This document shows, piece after piece, positions 1-8,900 of a stretch of 35,729 nucleotides of DNA. The first letter of the stretch is position 1; every line of letters begins with the position of its first letter. Both the position numbers and the translations under genes were made by a program. Origin of the DNA: JBOGJG01 sp050747825. Lineage in GTDB: Bacteria > Acidobacteriota > UBA6911 > RPQK01 > JBOGJG01. The notes beneath the pieces are model-generated. The model saw only the letters and a program-made list of their open reading frames with translations. It searched no databases and was not told where the DNA came from. The stretch covers positions 1 to 35,729 of the forward strand of contig JBOGJG010000215.1 of the NCBI GenBank assembly GCA_050747825.1, given 5' to 3'.

Positions 1-5
1 GTCGT

Positions 6-109
6 GTTAGGGGCGCCGAGGGCTCGGATGCAAGGCCCGGCGACGCCGGCGATGCCCTTGCATCGTCCAGGAGCCGCAACGCCGCAGACGGGTCCTCGCC
101 GCCCCTAAC
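6..109. repeat. GC-rich foldback element at the window edge
   Basis: This gene-free stretch contains nested inverted repeats. GTTAGGGGCG at 6-15 is matched by CGCCCCTAAC at 100-109, and GATGCAAGG (about 28-36) by CCTTGCATC (about 57-65). A further small hairpin, GATGC-tgta-GCATC, lies near 169-182. I see no convincing gene in 1-288: the open frames there are Arg/Pro-rich and look like GC-skew artefacts. The fold and its position beside a transposase remnant suggest a decayed or non-autonomous repeat element. It could also be a structured intergenic repeat cut by the window edge. Confidence 0.4.
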
Positions 110-288
110 CCAAAGGGCGCCAGGGGATTGCCGCCCCCGGCTGCGTTGTTCGTCGTCGACGATGCTGTAGCATCGCCTTCCTCCTCTCGCCTTGCCGGAC
201 GGCGCCACTTCCCTGGCGCACGGCCCCTCAGGACTTTTACCACAGGCTGTTAACTCGCCAGCCTGCAGGGAGCAGATTTCCTGTAAGC

Positions 289-750
289 TCATCGAGACAC
301 ACTCCCTTTTTCTTCTTCAACAGTCGCTCGAAAAAGGAGCTGATTTTGAAGACGGTTGATTTGCCGGGCCAGCTCTGCCGGATTGAGGTCTTGATAGGGC
401 TGGCGCACTGGCCGCTTTTTCTCAGAGGAAACCTCGGGGGATTCGCAAACCCGCTGGTAGGGCGTTTTCGGCACATCATACTTTTTGGTAATCCGGCTGC
501 CCCGGCGCTCCTTGGAAATCATCTTCATGGCCGGCTTTAAAAAGTTCGTTTGCAGCCGCAGCAAATCATAGAGTTCATTCAGGAGTTTAAGATCCGTCTC
601 TCCTTCGTATCGAGCATAGCCCACGGCCCGTCGCACCACCGACCCGTTTTTCTGCTCCACATAAGGATTGTCGTTTTTGCGATAGGGGCGAGTCCGGGTG
701 AAGGTAATTTTTATAGAAGGCAACGAATCCATTTCAGATAGATTTTCCAT
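289..750 (-). pseudogene. Integrase-type (DDE) transposase, 5'-truncated remnant
   Basis: The 153-codon frame matches the C-terminal end of integrase-core transposases of the type carrying an RPYRKNDN-VEQKN block. The motif RPYRKNDNPYVEQKN lies at about residues 21-35, and its Glu (about residue 32) would be the third acid of the DDE triad. The tail with PKTPYQRV and NPAELARQ is typical of the end of these proteins. The N-terminal helix-turn-helix and the first two catalytic Asp residues are absent. Similarity appears to begin at about residue 15 (near base 708), and residues 1-14 look unrelated, so the break is close to 708-712. It cannot be an active transposase alone. I saw no terminal inverted repeats. 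The remnant lies head-to-head with the operon starting at 771. Confidence 0.8.
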
Positions 751-770
751 GAGGCAATTCGGGGAATGGT

Positions 771-1826
771 GTGCGCGTGGAAGATCATGTACGATTCGAA
801 GGGATGCCTGAGAACAATTATGTCGTGCTGATCACCGATTATGCCTGGCTCGACTTGAGGGTCGAGGAGGAGATACTCTCGCCGCTGGGAGCTAAAGTCA
901 TTTCGGCGGACGCCGATCAGGATAAGCTGCTCAAATTGGCCCCAGACGCTCACATCATCCTGATCAACTGGAAGGATGTCGGATCCGAGGTGGTGCGGGC
1001 GGCACGGCGCTGCCTTGCCCTGGCACGATACGGCATCGGCCTCGATAACATCGCCGTGGATACAGCCACTGAAGAAGGTATTCTGGTCACAAACGTTCCC
1101 GCCTTTTGTGTGGAAGAAGTCTCGGATCACACGCTGGCCCTGCTTCTGGCTTGTGCTCGCAAGCTGACAACTTTCGATCGCACCGTCAAGTCAGGAGGGA
1201 CTTACAGCATGCAAAGCGGCATGCCCATGTACCGCCTGCGCGGTAAGACCCTGGGTTTGGTCGGACTGGGCAAGATTGCCCAGGCGCTGGCCAGGAAAGT
1301 TCAGCCGCTGGGATTCAGACTCATCGCCTATAGTCCGAATGTGCCTGCCGAGGTGGCTTCCAGCGCCGGTGTTGAGCTGACGGAGTTTGAAGACCTTTTG
1401 TCAGAGGCGGATTTCATTACGATCCATACGCCTCTCACAGAAAGTTCACGCAATCTCTTTAACCGGGATGCCTTCGCGCAGATGAAGCCGACTGCCTTTC
1501 TGATCAATACGGCGCGAGGAGCTATCGTGGACTCAAAGGCTCTCCTCAACGCTCTGGACGAAGGACGGCTGGCAGGCGCCGGGCTGGACGTTTTGCCCGA
1601 GGAACCTCCGCGTCCGGACGATCCACTGCCCAGGCATCCAAAGGTAATCGCAACACCCCACTCAGCTTTCGCTTCGGTCGAGTCAATTCAAGACTTGCGG
1701 GTGACCACCAGCCGCCAGGCCGCCCAGGTACTCCAGGGAAAGATTCCACACGATATCGTCAACGGCGACGTCCTGGAACAGGAAAACTGCCGGCTCCATA
1801 GAAATCAATGCCATGAACGAGTTTAA
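771..1826 (+). CDS. D-isomer-specific 2-hydroxyacid dehydrogenase (PGDH/CtBP-like)
   Basis: Predicted cytoplasmic NAD-dependent oxidoreductase that interconverts a 2-hydroxyacid and a 2-keto acid. The Rossmann loop GLVGLGKIAQAL is at about residues 162-173. The catalytic trio is visible: Arg in NTARGAIVD (about 249), Glu in LPEEPP (about 277-278) and His in TPHSAF (about 297). Length (351 aa) suits the family without a regulatory ACT domain. The GTG start at 771 has GGGGAA just upstream. An ATG at 804 is in frame but has only poorly spaced purines before it, so the start is uncertain. The gene overlaps the next by 14 bases, and the next overlaps the third by 14, indicating translational coupling. 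Substrate cannot be read from sequence. With an SDR and a DHDPS-like lyase it probably serves sugar-acid or keto-acid catabolism rather than serine synthesis (inference). Confidence 0.88.
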   Translation: MRVEDHVRFEGMPENNYVVLITDYAWLDLRVEEEILSPLGAKVISADADQDKLLKLAPDAHIILINWKDVGSEVVRAARRCLALARYGIGLDNIAVDTATEEGILVTNVPAFCVEEVSDHTLALLLACARKLTTFDRTVKSGGTYSMQSGMPMYRLRGKTLGLVGLGKIAQALARKVQPLGFRLIAYSPNVPAEVASSAGVELTEFEDLLSEADFITIHTPLTESSRNLFNRDAFAQMKPTAFLINTARGAIVDSKALLNALDEGRLAGAGLDVLPEEPPRPDDPLPRHPKVIATPHSAFASVESIQDLRVTTSRQAAQVLQGKIPHDIVNGDVLEQENCRLHRNQCHERV

Positions 1827-2847
1827 ATTTATAAATGATGCCGCCACTTTGGAAGATGCTCTTTCCCAGCCGTATCCGGAAGACATCGAGGTTGCGGGAC
1901 GGCTGGGGGGAGACGTTCTGGTGCTGGGCGCCGCCGGCAAGATGGGGCCCACACTGGTTCATCGTGTCAGGAAGGCGCTCTCCAGCGCTGGATCAAAATC
2001 GCGAGTTTACGCGGTCTCCCGTTTCACAGATGCCGAGCAGAAAGAATTGCTCGATTCGGCCGGTGTAAAAACGGTCGTCGCCGACCTGCTGGACGAGGAG
2101 GCGCTCAAGAGCCTGCCGGATTGCCCTTACGTCATTTACATGGCAGGCCGCAAATTCGGGAGCTCCAGCCGTGAGGACCTGACCTGGGCTATGAACGCCT
2201 ACTTGCCGGGACGCGTCGCCGATCGCTTCAAGTCCTCACGAATCGTGGCCTTCTCCACGGGCAACGTTTACCCGCTTGCGCCTGTGAGCTCAAGCGGCTC
2301 CAAGGAGTCAGATCCACCTAGTCCTATCGGCGAATACAGCCAATCCTGCCTGGGGAGAGAGCGAATCCTGGAATACTTCTCCCGGGAGCATTCCATTCCC
2401 ATGTGCATTCTTCGCCTCAACTATGCGGTCGAGGCGCGCTATGGTGTGCTGGTCGATATCGCCGAGCGCATCTGGACAGGCCAGCCGGTCTCTGTCACGA
2501 CCGGCTATTTCAACGTGATCTGGCAAGGAGACGCTAACTCCGTCTGCCTGCGCGCTTTCGATATCTGTAAATCGCCTCCCGAAATTCTCAATCTGACCGG
2601 GCCGGGGAAGCTTTCCGTTCGGCAGTTAGCCGAAGAGTTTGGGCGTCGCTTCGAGCGCCCGGCTGTCCTGGAAGGTACTGAGGAGCCAACGGCGTTCCTG
2701 AGCAACCCCGAGCGCTGCTTGCAGCTTTTCGGACCGCCGCGCGTTTCCCTCGATCAAGTCCTGGACCTGGTGACGCATTGGATTCAAATCGGTGGCCCCA
2801 CTTTAAACAAACCCACTAAATTCGAAGTCCGAGATGGAAAATTCTGA
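1813..2847 (+). CDS. NAD-dependent epimerase/dehydratase family protein (extended SDR) with altered active site
   Basis: The 344-aa protein has an SDR-type dinucleotide loop GAAGKMG at about residues 39-45 after a short N-terminal extension. The strand ending in YVIYMAG (about 106-112) and the segment FSTGNVYPL (about 147-155) follow, as in extended SDRs acting on nucleotide sugars or sugar acids. The expected YxxxK dyad is unusual: Tyr175 sits in GEYSQSCLGRE, so the Lys position is occupied by Cys179 and the nearest basic residue is Arg182. Either Arg substitutes or the enzyme does not do standard SDR redox chemistry. It is the middle gene of a three-gene overlapping operon, so its substrate is probably the same carbohydrate acid handled by its neighbours. 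The ATG at 1813 lies inside the end of the upstream gene and has a weak ribosome site, fitting translational coupling. Confidence 0.82.
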   Translation: MNEFKFINDAATLEDALSQPYPEDIEVAGRLGGDVLVLGAAGKMGPTLVHRVRKALSSAGSKSRVYAVSRFTDAEQKELLDSAGVKTVVADLLDEEALKSLPDCPYVIYMAGRKFGSSSREDLTWAMNAYLPGRVADRFKSSRIVAFSTGNVYPLAPVSSSGSKESDPPSPIGEYSQSCLGRERILEYFSREHSIPMCILRLNYAVEARYGVLVDIAERIWTGQPVSVTTGYFNVIWQGDANSVCLRAFDICKSPPEILNLTGPGKLSVRQLAEEFGRRFERPAVLEGTEEPTAFLSNPERCLQLFGPPRVSLDQVLDLVTHWIQIGGPTLNKPTKFEVRDGKF

Positions 2848-3859
2848 GATTGCTGAACTGAGAAAACGACTGCTGGCCGGGATGGTTATTCCGGCCCACC
2901 CCCTGGCGCTGGACGCCCAGCGCAAGCTGGACGAGCGCAGGCAGCGAGCGCTCTCTCGCTATTATCTGGCCGCCGGAGCCGGAGGCCTCGCTATCGGCGT
3001 ACACACGACCCAATTTGAAATTCATGACCCTCGGGTAGGCCTTTACCAACCTGTCCTCCAACTGGGACGTGAGGTTGCCATAAACCTCCGGCCTCAGGCC
3101 TCAGGCCTCGGGCCTATTCTCGTTGCCGGTCTGGTAGGCCCGACTTCCCAGGCCATCCGCGAAGCCGGGCTGGCGCGAGAACTCGGCTACCATTGCGGAC
3201 TCCTCAGCCTGGGAGCCATGCGCGATGCCAGCGAGGATCAGTTGATCGAGCACGCTCGCGCGGTGGCGGAAGTGATTCCACTTTTCGGTTTCTACCTGCA
3301 GCCGGCCGCCGGCGGACGTTTACTCGGCTTTTCATTCTGGCGCCGATTGGTAGAGATAGAAGGCGTCGTGGCAATCAAGATCGCGCCTTTTAATCGCTAT
3401 CAGACGCTGGATGTCACCCGGGCTTTGGCCCAGTCGGGACGGGCTGGAGAGATCGCGCTCTACACCGGGAACGACGACAGCATCGTCCTGGATCTTTTAA
3501 CGGAATTCCCCGGAGGGGTGAGAATCGCCGGTGGTTTGCTGGGCCACTGGGCGGTATGGACCCACAAGGCCGTCGAGCTTCTTCAGGAGATTCACAGGGT
3601 CAATAAGCAAGGAGCGATCCCCCAGTCGATGCTGAAACTGAATGCCGAGGTGACCGACTCCAATGCCGCGCTCTTCGACCCGCAGCACCAGTTCGCCGGC
3701 TGCATTCCCGGAATTCACGAAGTCCTGCGGCGCCAGGGCCTCCTCGCGGGCCGCTGGTGCCTGAACCCTGCCGAAGAACTCTCCCCCGGACAGATGGAGG
3801 AAATCGATCGCATCTACGCCTCTTACCCCCATCTAACCGACGAGGTGACACGCACGTAA
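2834..3859 (+). CDS. Dihydrodipicolinate synthase/N-acetylneuraminate lyase family protein
   Basis: Predicted class I aldolase or dehydratase with a TIM barrel, forming a Schiff base with a keto acid. The two key family residues are present: Tyr154 in FGFYLQP (equivalent to the DHDPS Tyr of the YYNxP region) and Lys182 in VVAIKIAPF. At 341 aa it is longer than DapA (about 290-300 aa), with an extended N-terminus and C-terminal tail, and its sequence is far from canonical DapA. A carbon-metabolism lyase such as a keto-deoxy sugar acid aldolase or dehydratase is more likely than lysine synthesis (inference). It overlaps the epimerase gene by 14 bases. Residues about 85-93 are encoded by four tandem heptamers (3085-3112), an in-frame repeat insertion. 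The ATG at 2834 lies in the upstream gene's end. Confidence 0.83.
   Translation: MENSEIAELRKRLLAGMVIPAHPLALDAQRKLDERRQRALSRYYLAAGAGGLAIGVHTTQFEIHDPRVGLYQPVLQLGREVAINLRPQASGLGPILVAGLVGPTSQAIREAGLARELGYHCGLLSLGAMRDASEDQLIEHARAVAEVIPLFGFYLQPAAGGRLLGFSFWRRLVEIEGVVAIKIAPFNRYQTLDVTRALAQSGRAGEIALYTGNDDSIVLDLLTEFPGGVRIAGGLLGHWAVWTHKAVELLQEIHRVNKQGAIPQSMLKLNAEVTDSNAALFDPQHQFAGCIPGIHEVLRRQGLLAGRWCLNPAEELSPGQMEEIDRIYASYPHLTDEVTRT
3085..3112. repeat. In-frame tandem heptamer (CCTCAGG), 4 units
   Basis: Four consecutive 7-base units read CCTCCGG, CCTCAGG, CCTCAGG, CCTCGGG. They lie inside the lyase gene and encode part of LRPQASGLGP without breaking the frame. Three added units would be 21 bases, so a frame-neutral expansion from one original unit is plausible. 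Confidence 0.7.
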
Positions 3860-4079
3860 TAGCAGCGAAAACCAGCAAAAACACTGGTCTCTAGGCTTAG
3901 TCTGGCACCAATTTCAAGTTTACCTCCCCGATCCAAGGAGTTCTACCGTTTCGCAATTCCGGAAATCGAGAGGAACAGTGGAATATTCCCCCGGTTTGAA
4001 TTCGGTGTCAGACTGGGGAGAAAATGCCCGATCTGTGCGGGTTCTGCGAGCAATTACGTGCGTGTCACCAAAATAGCTG

Positions 4080-4108
4080 TTGACTGGCGGGCACCATTTC
4101 TTAATAAT
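4080..4108 (+). promoter_or_regulatory. Promoter of the TetR-efflux operon
   Basis: TTGACT at 4080-4085 is a good -35 match. The AT-rich hexamer region TAATAAT at 4102-4108 gives a -10-like element at 16-18 base spacing. The predicted start of transcription falls in or next to the palindrome at 4111-4126, so the messenger would have a leader of under about 20 bases before the ATG at 4133. The rest of 3860-4079 shows only a weak hairpin (ACCAG 3871-3875 with CTGGT 3884-3888). Confidence 0.55.
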
Positions 4109-4110
4109 TA

Positions 4111-4126
4111 AAACGAACGTTTGTTT
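4111..4126. promoter_or_regulatory. Likely TetR autoregulatory operator
   Basis: AAACGAACGTTTGTTT is a 16-base palindrome with one asymmetric position per half (AAACRAAC/GTTYGTTT). It sits immediately downstream of the -10 element and upstream of the repressor's ATG, the usual place for an operator of a self-regulating TetR gene. Binding here would block transcription of the whole efflux operon. Confidence 0.65.
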
Positions 4127-4132
4127 GAGAAT

Positions 4133-4735
4133 ATGACCGATACGAAGCAGAAGATTATGCAGGCGGCCAGACATTTGTTTGCAAAACAGGGACTGCAGGG
4201 AGCCTCCATGCGCGAGATCAGCCAACTGGCCGACGTGAATCTAGCCGCCATTAATTATCACTTTCAAAGCAAAGAGCAATTGTATATGGCGGTGATCACC
4301 GAGTTCTTCGAACGCATGTTTGCCGCTATGGGCAGCCTGGAAGGAACTGCGCCGGGCGAGGAAGAAAACTACATCCGCAACTTTGTCGATCACCACTTTC
4401 GCATGCTTTTCCACAATGACAAGGAGCTTGAACTGATTATCGCCCGTGAACTGGCGGTACAATCCGAACGGCGCGCCCAGCTTTGCCAGCAGTTTTTCGC
4501 TCCTGGACTTTGCACTCTGGTCGCAGTCATTCGGAGCGGAATCGATTCCGGCCGGTTTCGCGCCGTAGATCCCGGACTGGCAAGCTTGAGCCTGGTGGGG
4601 ATGTGCGTCTTTTATGCCAACAAGCGCGAAATGATCGGAAATTTGATCGGGACGGATACCTATTCGGATGATTTCCGAGACCGGGCCGCCAGGCATACGG
4701 CTGAACTTTTTCTCCAAGGGATTCGCAGCAAATGA
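4133..4735 (+). CDS. TetR/AcrR family transcriptional regulator of the efflux operon
   Basis: The N-terminal helix-turn-helix reads KQKIMQAARHLFAKQG followed by ASMREISQLADVNLAAINYHF, a clear TetR DNA-binding domain. The C-terminal part (about residues 60-200) is a ligand-binding/dimer domain of the kind found in CecR/AcrR-like regulators. I chose the ATG at 4133 rather than the upstream in-frame TTG at 4121, because the TTG falls inside the operator palindrome and would place the start at or before the predicted transcript start. No strong ribosome site is visible, which fits a near-leaderless messenger. Its stop overlaps the adaptor gene start as ATGA. By analogy with linked TetR-RND operons it should repress the pump and release DNA when a pump substrate binds; the ligand is unknown. 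Confidence 0.9.
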   Translation: MTDTKQKIMQAARHLFAKQGLQGASMREISQLADVNLAAINYHFQSKEQLYMAVITEFFERMFAAMGSLEGTAPGEEENYIRNFVDHHFRMLFHNDKELELIIARELAVQSERRAQLCQQFFAPGLCTLVAVIRSGIDSGRFRAVDPGLASLSLVGMCVFYANKREMIGNLIGTDTYSDDFRDRAARHTAELFLQGIRSK

Positions 4736-5973
4736 AGACAAAACAAGCGCTTATTCTTGCCCTGACATCGGTGGCACTTCTCACGTCCTGCTCATCAGAG
4801 GATTCCCAGGCTGAGCTGACTACGGCGGCCGACAGCCAGGCTCCGCTTGAAGCGAAGGCGATCGAAGTCGAGTTCGCTCCGGTTCGGGTAGTGCAGGCGC
4901 CAAGAGAGATTGTCACCACCGGGACACTGATGGCCTATGAGACCGTCACCGTAAGCGCTGAAGTCAATGGGACGGTTCGCAGGATTCACTATGACATTGG
5001 AGACTTCGTCCGGCACGGCGCCTTGCTCCTGGAACTGGATAAGGAAGAGCTGCAGCTTGAAGTAGAGCGCGCTCGCGCTGCGCTGCAGGAGGCGCTGGCT
5101 AGAGTAGGGGCGGAAGATGCCGCGTCTCTTCCCCGGGTGGAAGACACTGCCGCAGTCAGGCAAGCTCAAGCTCTTCTGGAGGAGGCCCGCCGGCAATCCA
5201 CACGCGCCCGCGAGTTGCTGGCCCGGGGAGTCATATCCCAGGCTCAACTGGACGAGATTCTCACCAACAATGAAGTAGCTGAGACCCGACACCAGAGCGC
5301 TATCGAGAGCGTCAGAAACCAGCTTGCGTCCATCCGAAGCTTCGAAGCGAGCCTGGAGTTGGCCGAAAAGAAGGTGCGCGACGCGGGCGTGCGTTCCCCC
5401 ATTTCAGGCTATGTGAGTGAACGGCTGGCCTCGCAGGGAGAGTTCCTGCGCGAGAATGCGGCCGTCTTCACTCTGGTGGAGTCTCAAAATCTCAAACTGG
5501 TGGCCGAAATACCTGAACGGGAAGCCGCTGAAGTCCACCAGGGCGTTCCGGTCCTCTTCACGGTAGATGCCTTTGCCGGACGGGAATTCGGGGCTCGCAT
5601 CGAACGCATCAGTCCCATCGTCGATCGCGAGAGCCGGACCTTCCAGGTCGAAGCCCGGGTGGAGAATCCGGCACTGCGCGATGGAACTGCAGAGGGTTAT
5701 CGCCTGAAGCCGGGATTTTTCGCTCGAGTCCGGGTGATGGGGAGCGAGCAGGCAGTTCTGTTGATTCCGGAAGAGGCTCTCTACAGCCTGGCAGGCGTGG
5801 AAAAGGTTTTCGTCAGAGAGCATCACCGGGTGGCGGAACGAGCGGTCCAGACCGCCGGCTTTCGAGACGGAATGCTCGAAGTGGCCAGTGGAGTTGATGC
5901 CCACGAAATGGTGGCCGTCACTCGCCTAGCCGATCTGAGCGACGGTCAATTGGTTATCGACCCGAGAGATTGA
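4732..5973 (+). CDS. RND efflux periplasmic adaptor (HlyD/MFP family lipoprotein)
   Basis: Periplasmic adaptor linking the inner-membrane pump to the outer-membrane channel. The N-terminus is a lipoprotein signal with lipobox LLTSC (Cys20), so it is probably anchored in the inner membrane. The order is: first barrel-sandwich half with GTLMAYETVTVSAEVNGTV (about residues 64-82), a long alpha-helical hairpin rich in Glu/Ala/Arg (about 104-205), the second lipoyl half (VRSPISGYVSERL), a beta-barrel, and a C-terminal membrane-proximal domain. Length (413 aa) is normal. The gene overlaps the TetR gene by ATGA and is followed after 4 bases by the pump gene, so all four genes form one transcription unit under the operator at 4111. 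Confidence 0.92.
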   Translation: MKTKQALILALTSVALLTSCSSEDSQAELTTAADSQAPLEAKAIEVEFAPVRVVQAPREIVTTGTLMAYETVTVSAEVNGTVRRIHYDIGDFVRHGALLLELDKEELQLEVERARAALQEALARVGAEDAASLPRVEDTAAVRQAQALLEEARRQSTRARELLARGVISQAQLDEILTNNEVAETRHQSAIESVRNQLASIRSFEASLELAEKKVRDAGVRSPISGYVSERLASQGEFLRENAAVFTLVESQNLKLVAEIPEREAAEVHQGVPVLFTVDAFAGREFGARIERISPIVDRESRTFQVEARVENPALRDGTAEGYRLKPGFFARVRVMGSEQAVLLIPEEALYSLAGVEKVFVREHHRVAERAVQTAGFRDGMLEVASGVDAHEMVAVTRLADLSDGQLVIDPRD

Positions 5974-5977
5974 AGCC

Positions 5978-8900
5978 ATGCAAAAACTAGCCGAGATTTG
6001 CGTTCGTCGTCCGGTATTCGCCACCATGCTGATCCTGTCTCTGGTCGTGCTGGGGATTGCCTCTTACCGGGAACTGGGTGTCGATCTGTTTCCCAAGGTC
6101 GAATTCCCCACAGTTGTAGTCTCAGTCACGCTGGAAGGCGCCGGGCCTGAAGAAATGGAGACGCAGGTCACCAAGCCTATTGAAGAAGCCCTGAATACCA
6201 TCAGCGGCCTGGACGAACTGAGGTCCATCTCGTCGGAAGGCCTGTCCCTCACCTTCGCCACCTTTGTTCTGGAGAGGGACATTGATTCCGCCGCCCAGGA
6301 CGTGCGCGACAAAGTTTCCCGAGTGATGAACCAGCTGCCGCTGGGAATCGATCCGCCGGTGATTGAAAAGGCAGACCCGGACGCTACACCCATCATGATC
6401 ATCGCGGTCTCGGGAAACCGCAGCCTGCGGGAGATCACCAAAATCGCCCAGGACCGCATCAAGGAACCACTCGAGTCCATCGCAGGTGTGGGTTCCATCG
6501 AGGTTCTGGGAGGGCGGGAGCGGGAAATTCAGATTTACGTTGATCCGGAAAAACTGCGCGCTTACGGCTTGACTCTCGATCAGGTCCGCAGCGCTGTGCG
6601 GGCCCAAAATGTTGAGGTTCCGGGAGGTCGGATCGACTTGACAGACCGCGAGCTGGTGCTCAGGACGATGGGAAGGCTTCCGCGAGTTTCGGATTTCCAG
6701 CATCTGATTGTGGCTTACAAGAATGATTCCGCCATCAAGCTGTCCGATATCGGCCGCATTGAGGACGGCGTTCTTGAGCCCCGCTCGATATCACGTCTGG
6801 ATGGCCGCAATGCAGTGAGCCTGCTGGTGCGAAAGCAGTCGGGCACCAACACGGTCGAAGTCGCCGACCTGGTGGAAGCAAATCTGGCGGAGCTGACCGC
6901 CGGCATTCCCGCCGGCATGACGGCGGAGCTGGTCCGGGACGCCTCTCTTTTTATCCGAAGATCGGTCGAGGAGCTGATGTTCCACATGATGCTGGGCGGC
7001 CTGCTGGCCAGCCTTGTTGTTTTGCTCTTCATGAGAAACTGGCGCAGCGCCCTGATCGCGGCCGTATCCATCCCCACTTCTCTGATTGCCACCTTTACTC
7101 TGATGCGCATAATGGACTTCACCATCAATAATATGACCCTGCTCGGCCTCACGCTGGCAGTCGGCATCGTGATCGATGACGCCATTGTTGTGCTCGAGAA
7201 CATCTTCCGTCACGTGGAAGAGGAGAATGAAGAGCCCAAGTCCGCAGCCATTACGGCTACTCGGGAAATCGGGCTGGCCGTCACGGCCACAACGATGTCT
7301 CTCGTTGTCATCTTCCTGCCCGTCGGCTTTATGTCAGGCATTATCGGCCGCTTCTTCAGCAGTTACGGTCTGACCATGGCCTTCGCCATTCTGGTTTCGC
7401 TCCTCGTGGCGTTTACTCTCACGCCTATGATGTGCTCAATTCTTATCCGGCGTCATTCCAGGGGAGCGACTTCCAGGGAGACGCTGCTTTTCCGTGGACT
7501 GGACAGATCTTATGGAGCGTTGCTGAACTGGTCCATGCGCCACCGTTTGGCCATAGTGGGCTTAAGTCTTCTCATTGTACTTTCGACCATCCCGCTGGCG
7601 ATGTGGGTCGGAAAGGCAGTCATTCCATCCGATGACACCAGTGACTTTGAAGTCACTCTGAAGCTGTCTCCGGGAGTCAATCTGGATGGCGCCAGCGCTC
7701 AGGTGAACGAAATTGAGCAACAACTGGCGAAGCTTCCAGGCGTGGTCCATGTTCTGGCCTCAGTCGGCGACCCCCTGGGCGGGTCGGTCAATCAGGCCAA
7801 CATCTATGTACGGCTGATGGACATGGGAGCCCGCGAGTTGTCGCAGTTCGAAATCATGGCTGAAGCTCGCAAGATTATGGATCAGTTTCCGCAGATCCGA
7901 TCGAGCGTACAGGTAGCAGGAGCTATTGCCATCCGCGGAAACACCTGGAACATTCCCGTCAACTTCAGCATTCGCGGACCGGATCTCGCCGCACTCGAAA
8001 AGTTGTCGGCACAAATCACGTCCGGGATGAGAGCCATTCCGGGATTTGAGGACGTGGATACCAGTCTTGAATCGGGCAAACCGGAGCTGCGCGTCCATAT
8101 CAGCCGCGAAAAAGCCGCCGCCCTAGGCGTCCGCGTCGATGACGTGGCCCGCAGCCTGCGCACTTATATCGCCGGCGAGAGACTGGGCAAATTTAAGGAA
8201 CTGGACGAGCAATACGATATCCGGCTGCGAGGGGATCAGGATTTTCGCAGCAATATTAATCGCGTTCCACATCTGATGATCCCGTCCCAAAACGGCGGCC
8301 AAGTCGAGCTGTTGAGCGTGGCCGGGTTGAGCCGCGAGACGGGCCCTGTCCAGATCGAAAGACTCAATCGACAGCGCAATGTGTCGATCTATTCAAACTT
8401 GCAGCCCTCCAAACCCCTGGGCGAAGCGCTGGCTGACGTGCAGCGGATTGCCGGCAGTCTGGATATTCCTCCCGAATACAGCCTGGCCTTTTCAGGCCAG
8501 GCGGAAACGATGCAGGAGGCGATGGAGAATTTTGCCGTAGCCATTATCCTGTCGATCATCTTCATGTACATGATCCTGGCGAGCCAATTCAACAGTTTCA
8601 TCCACCCCGTCACAATCATGCTTTCCCTGCCCATCGCCGTGCCTTTTGCGCTTTTTTCGCTTTTGATCGCCGGCGAAACCCTGAACATCTACAGCGCCCT
8701 GGGGCTGCTCGTTCTCTTTGGAATCGTCAAGAAAAACGCCATTCTTCAGGTCGATTACGCCAACACTCTGCGCAGCCGCGGCTTGCCGCTGCGCGAGGCG
8801 GTAGTTACTGCCTCGCATACTCGCTTGCGTCCCATTCTGATGACGACGATTTCCTTTGTGGCGGGCCTCATCCCCATCCTATTCGCCACCGGTCCCGGCA

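Noticed and set aside
7..243. 78-codon minus-strand frame at the window start
   Set aside because: Arg/Pro/Ala-rich composition in a GC-rich foldback region, no domain-like text, no ribosome site.
3871..3888. Hairpin ACCAG/CTGGT as terminator of the sugar-acid operon
   Set aside because: Only five base pairs, AU-rich loop and no T-tract; too weak to call.
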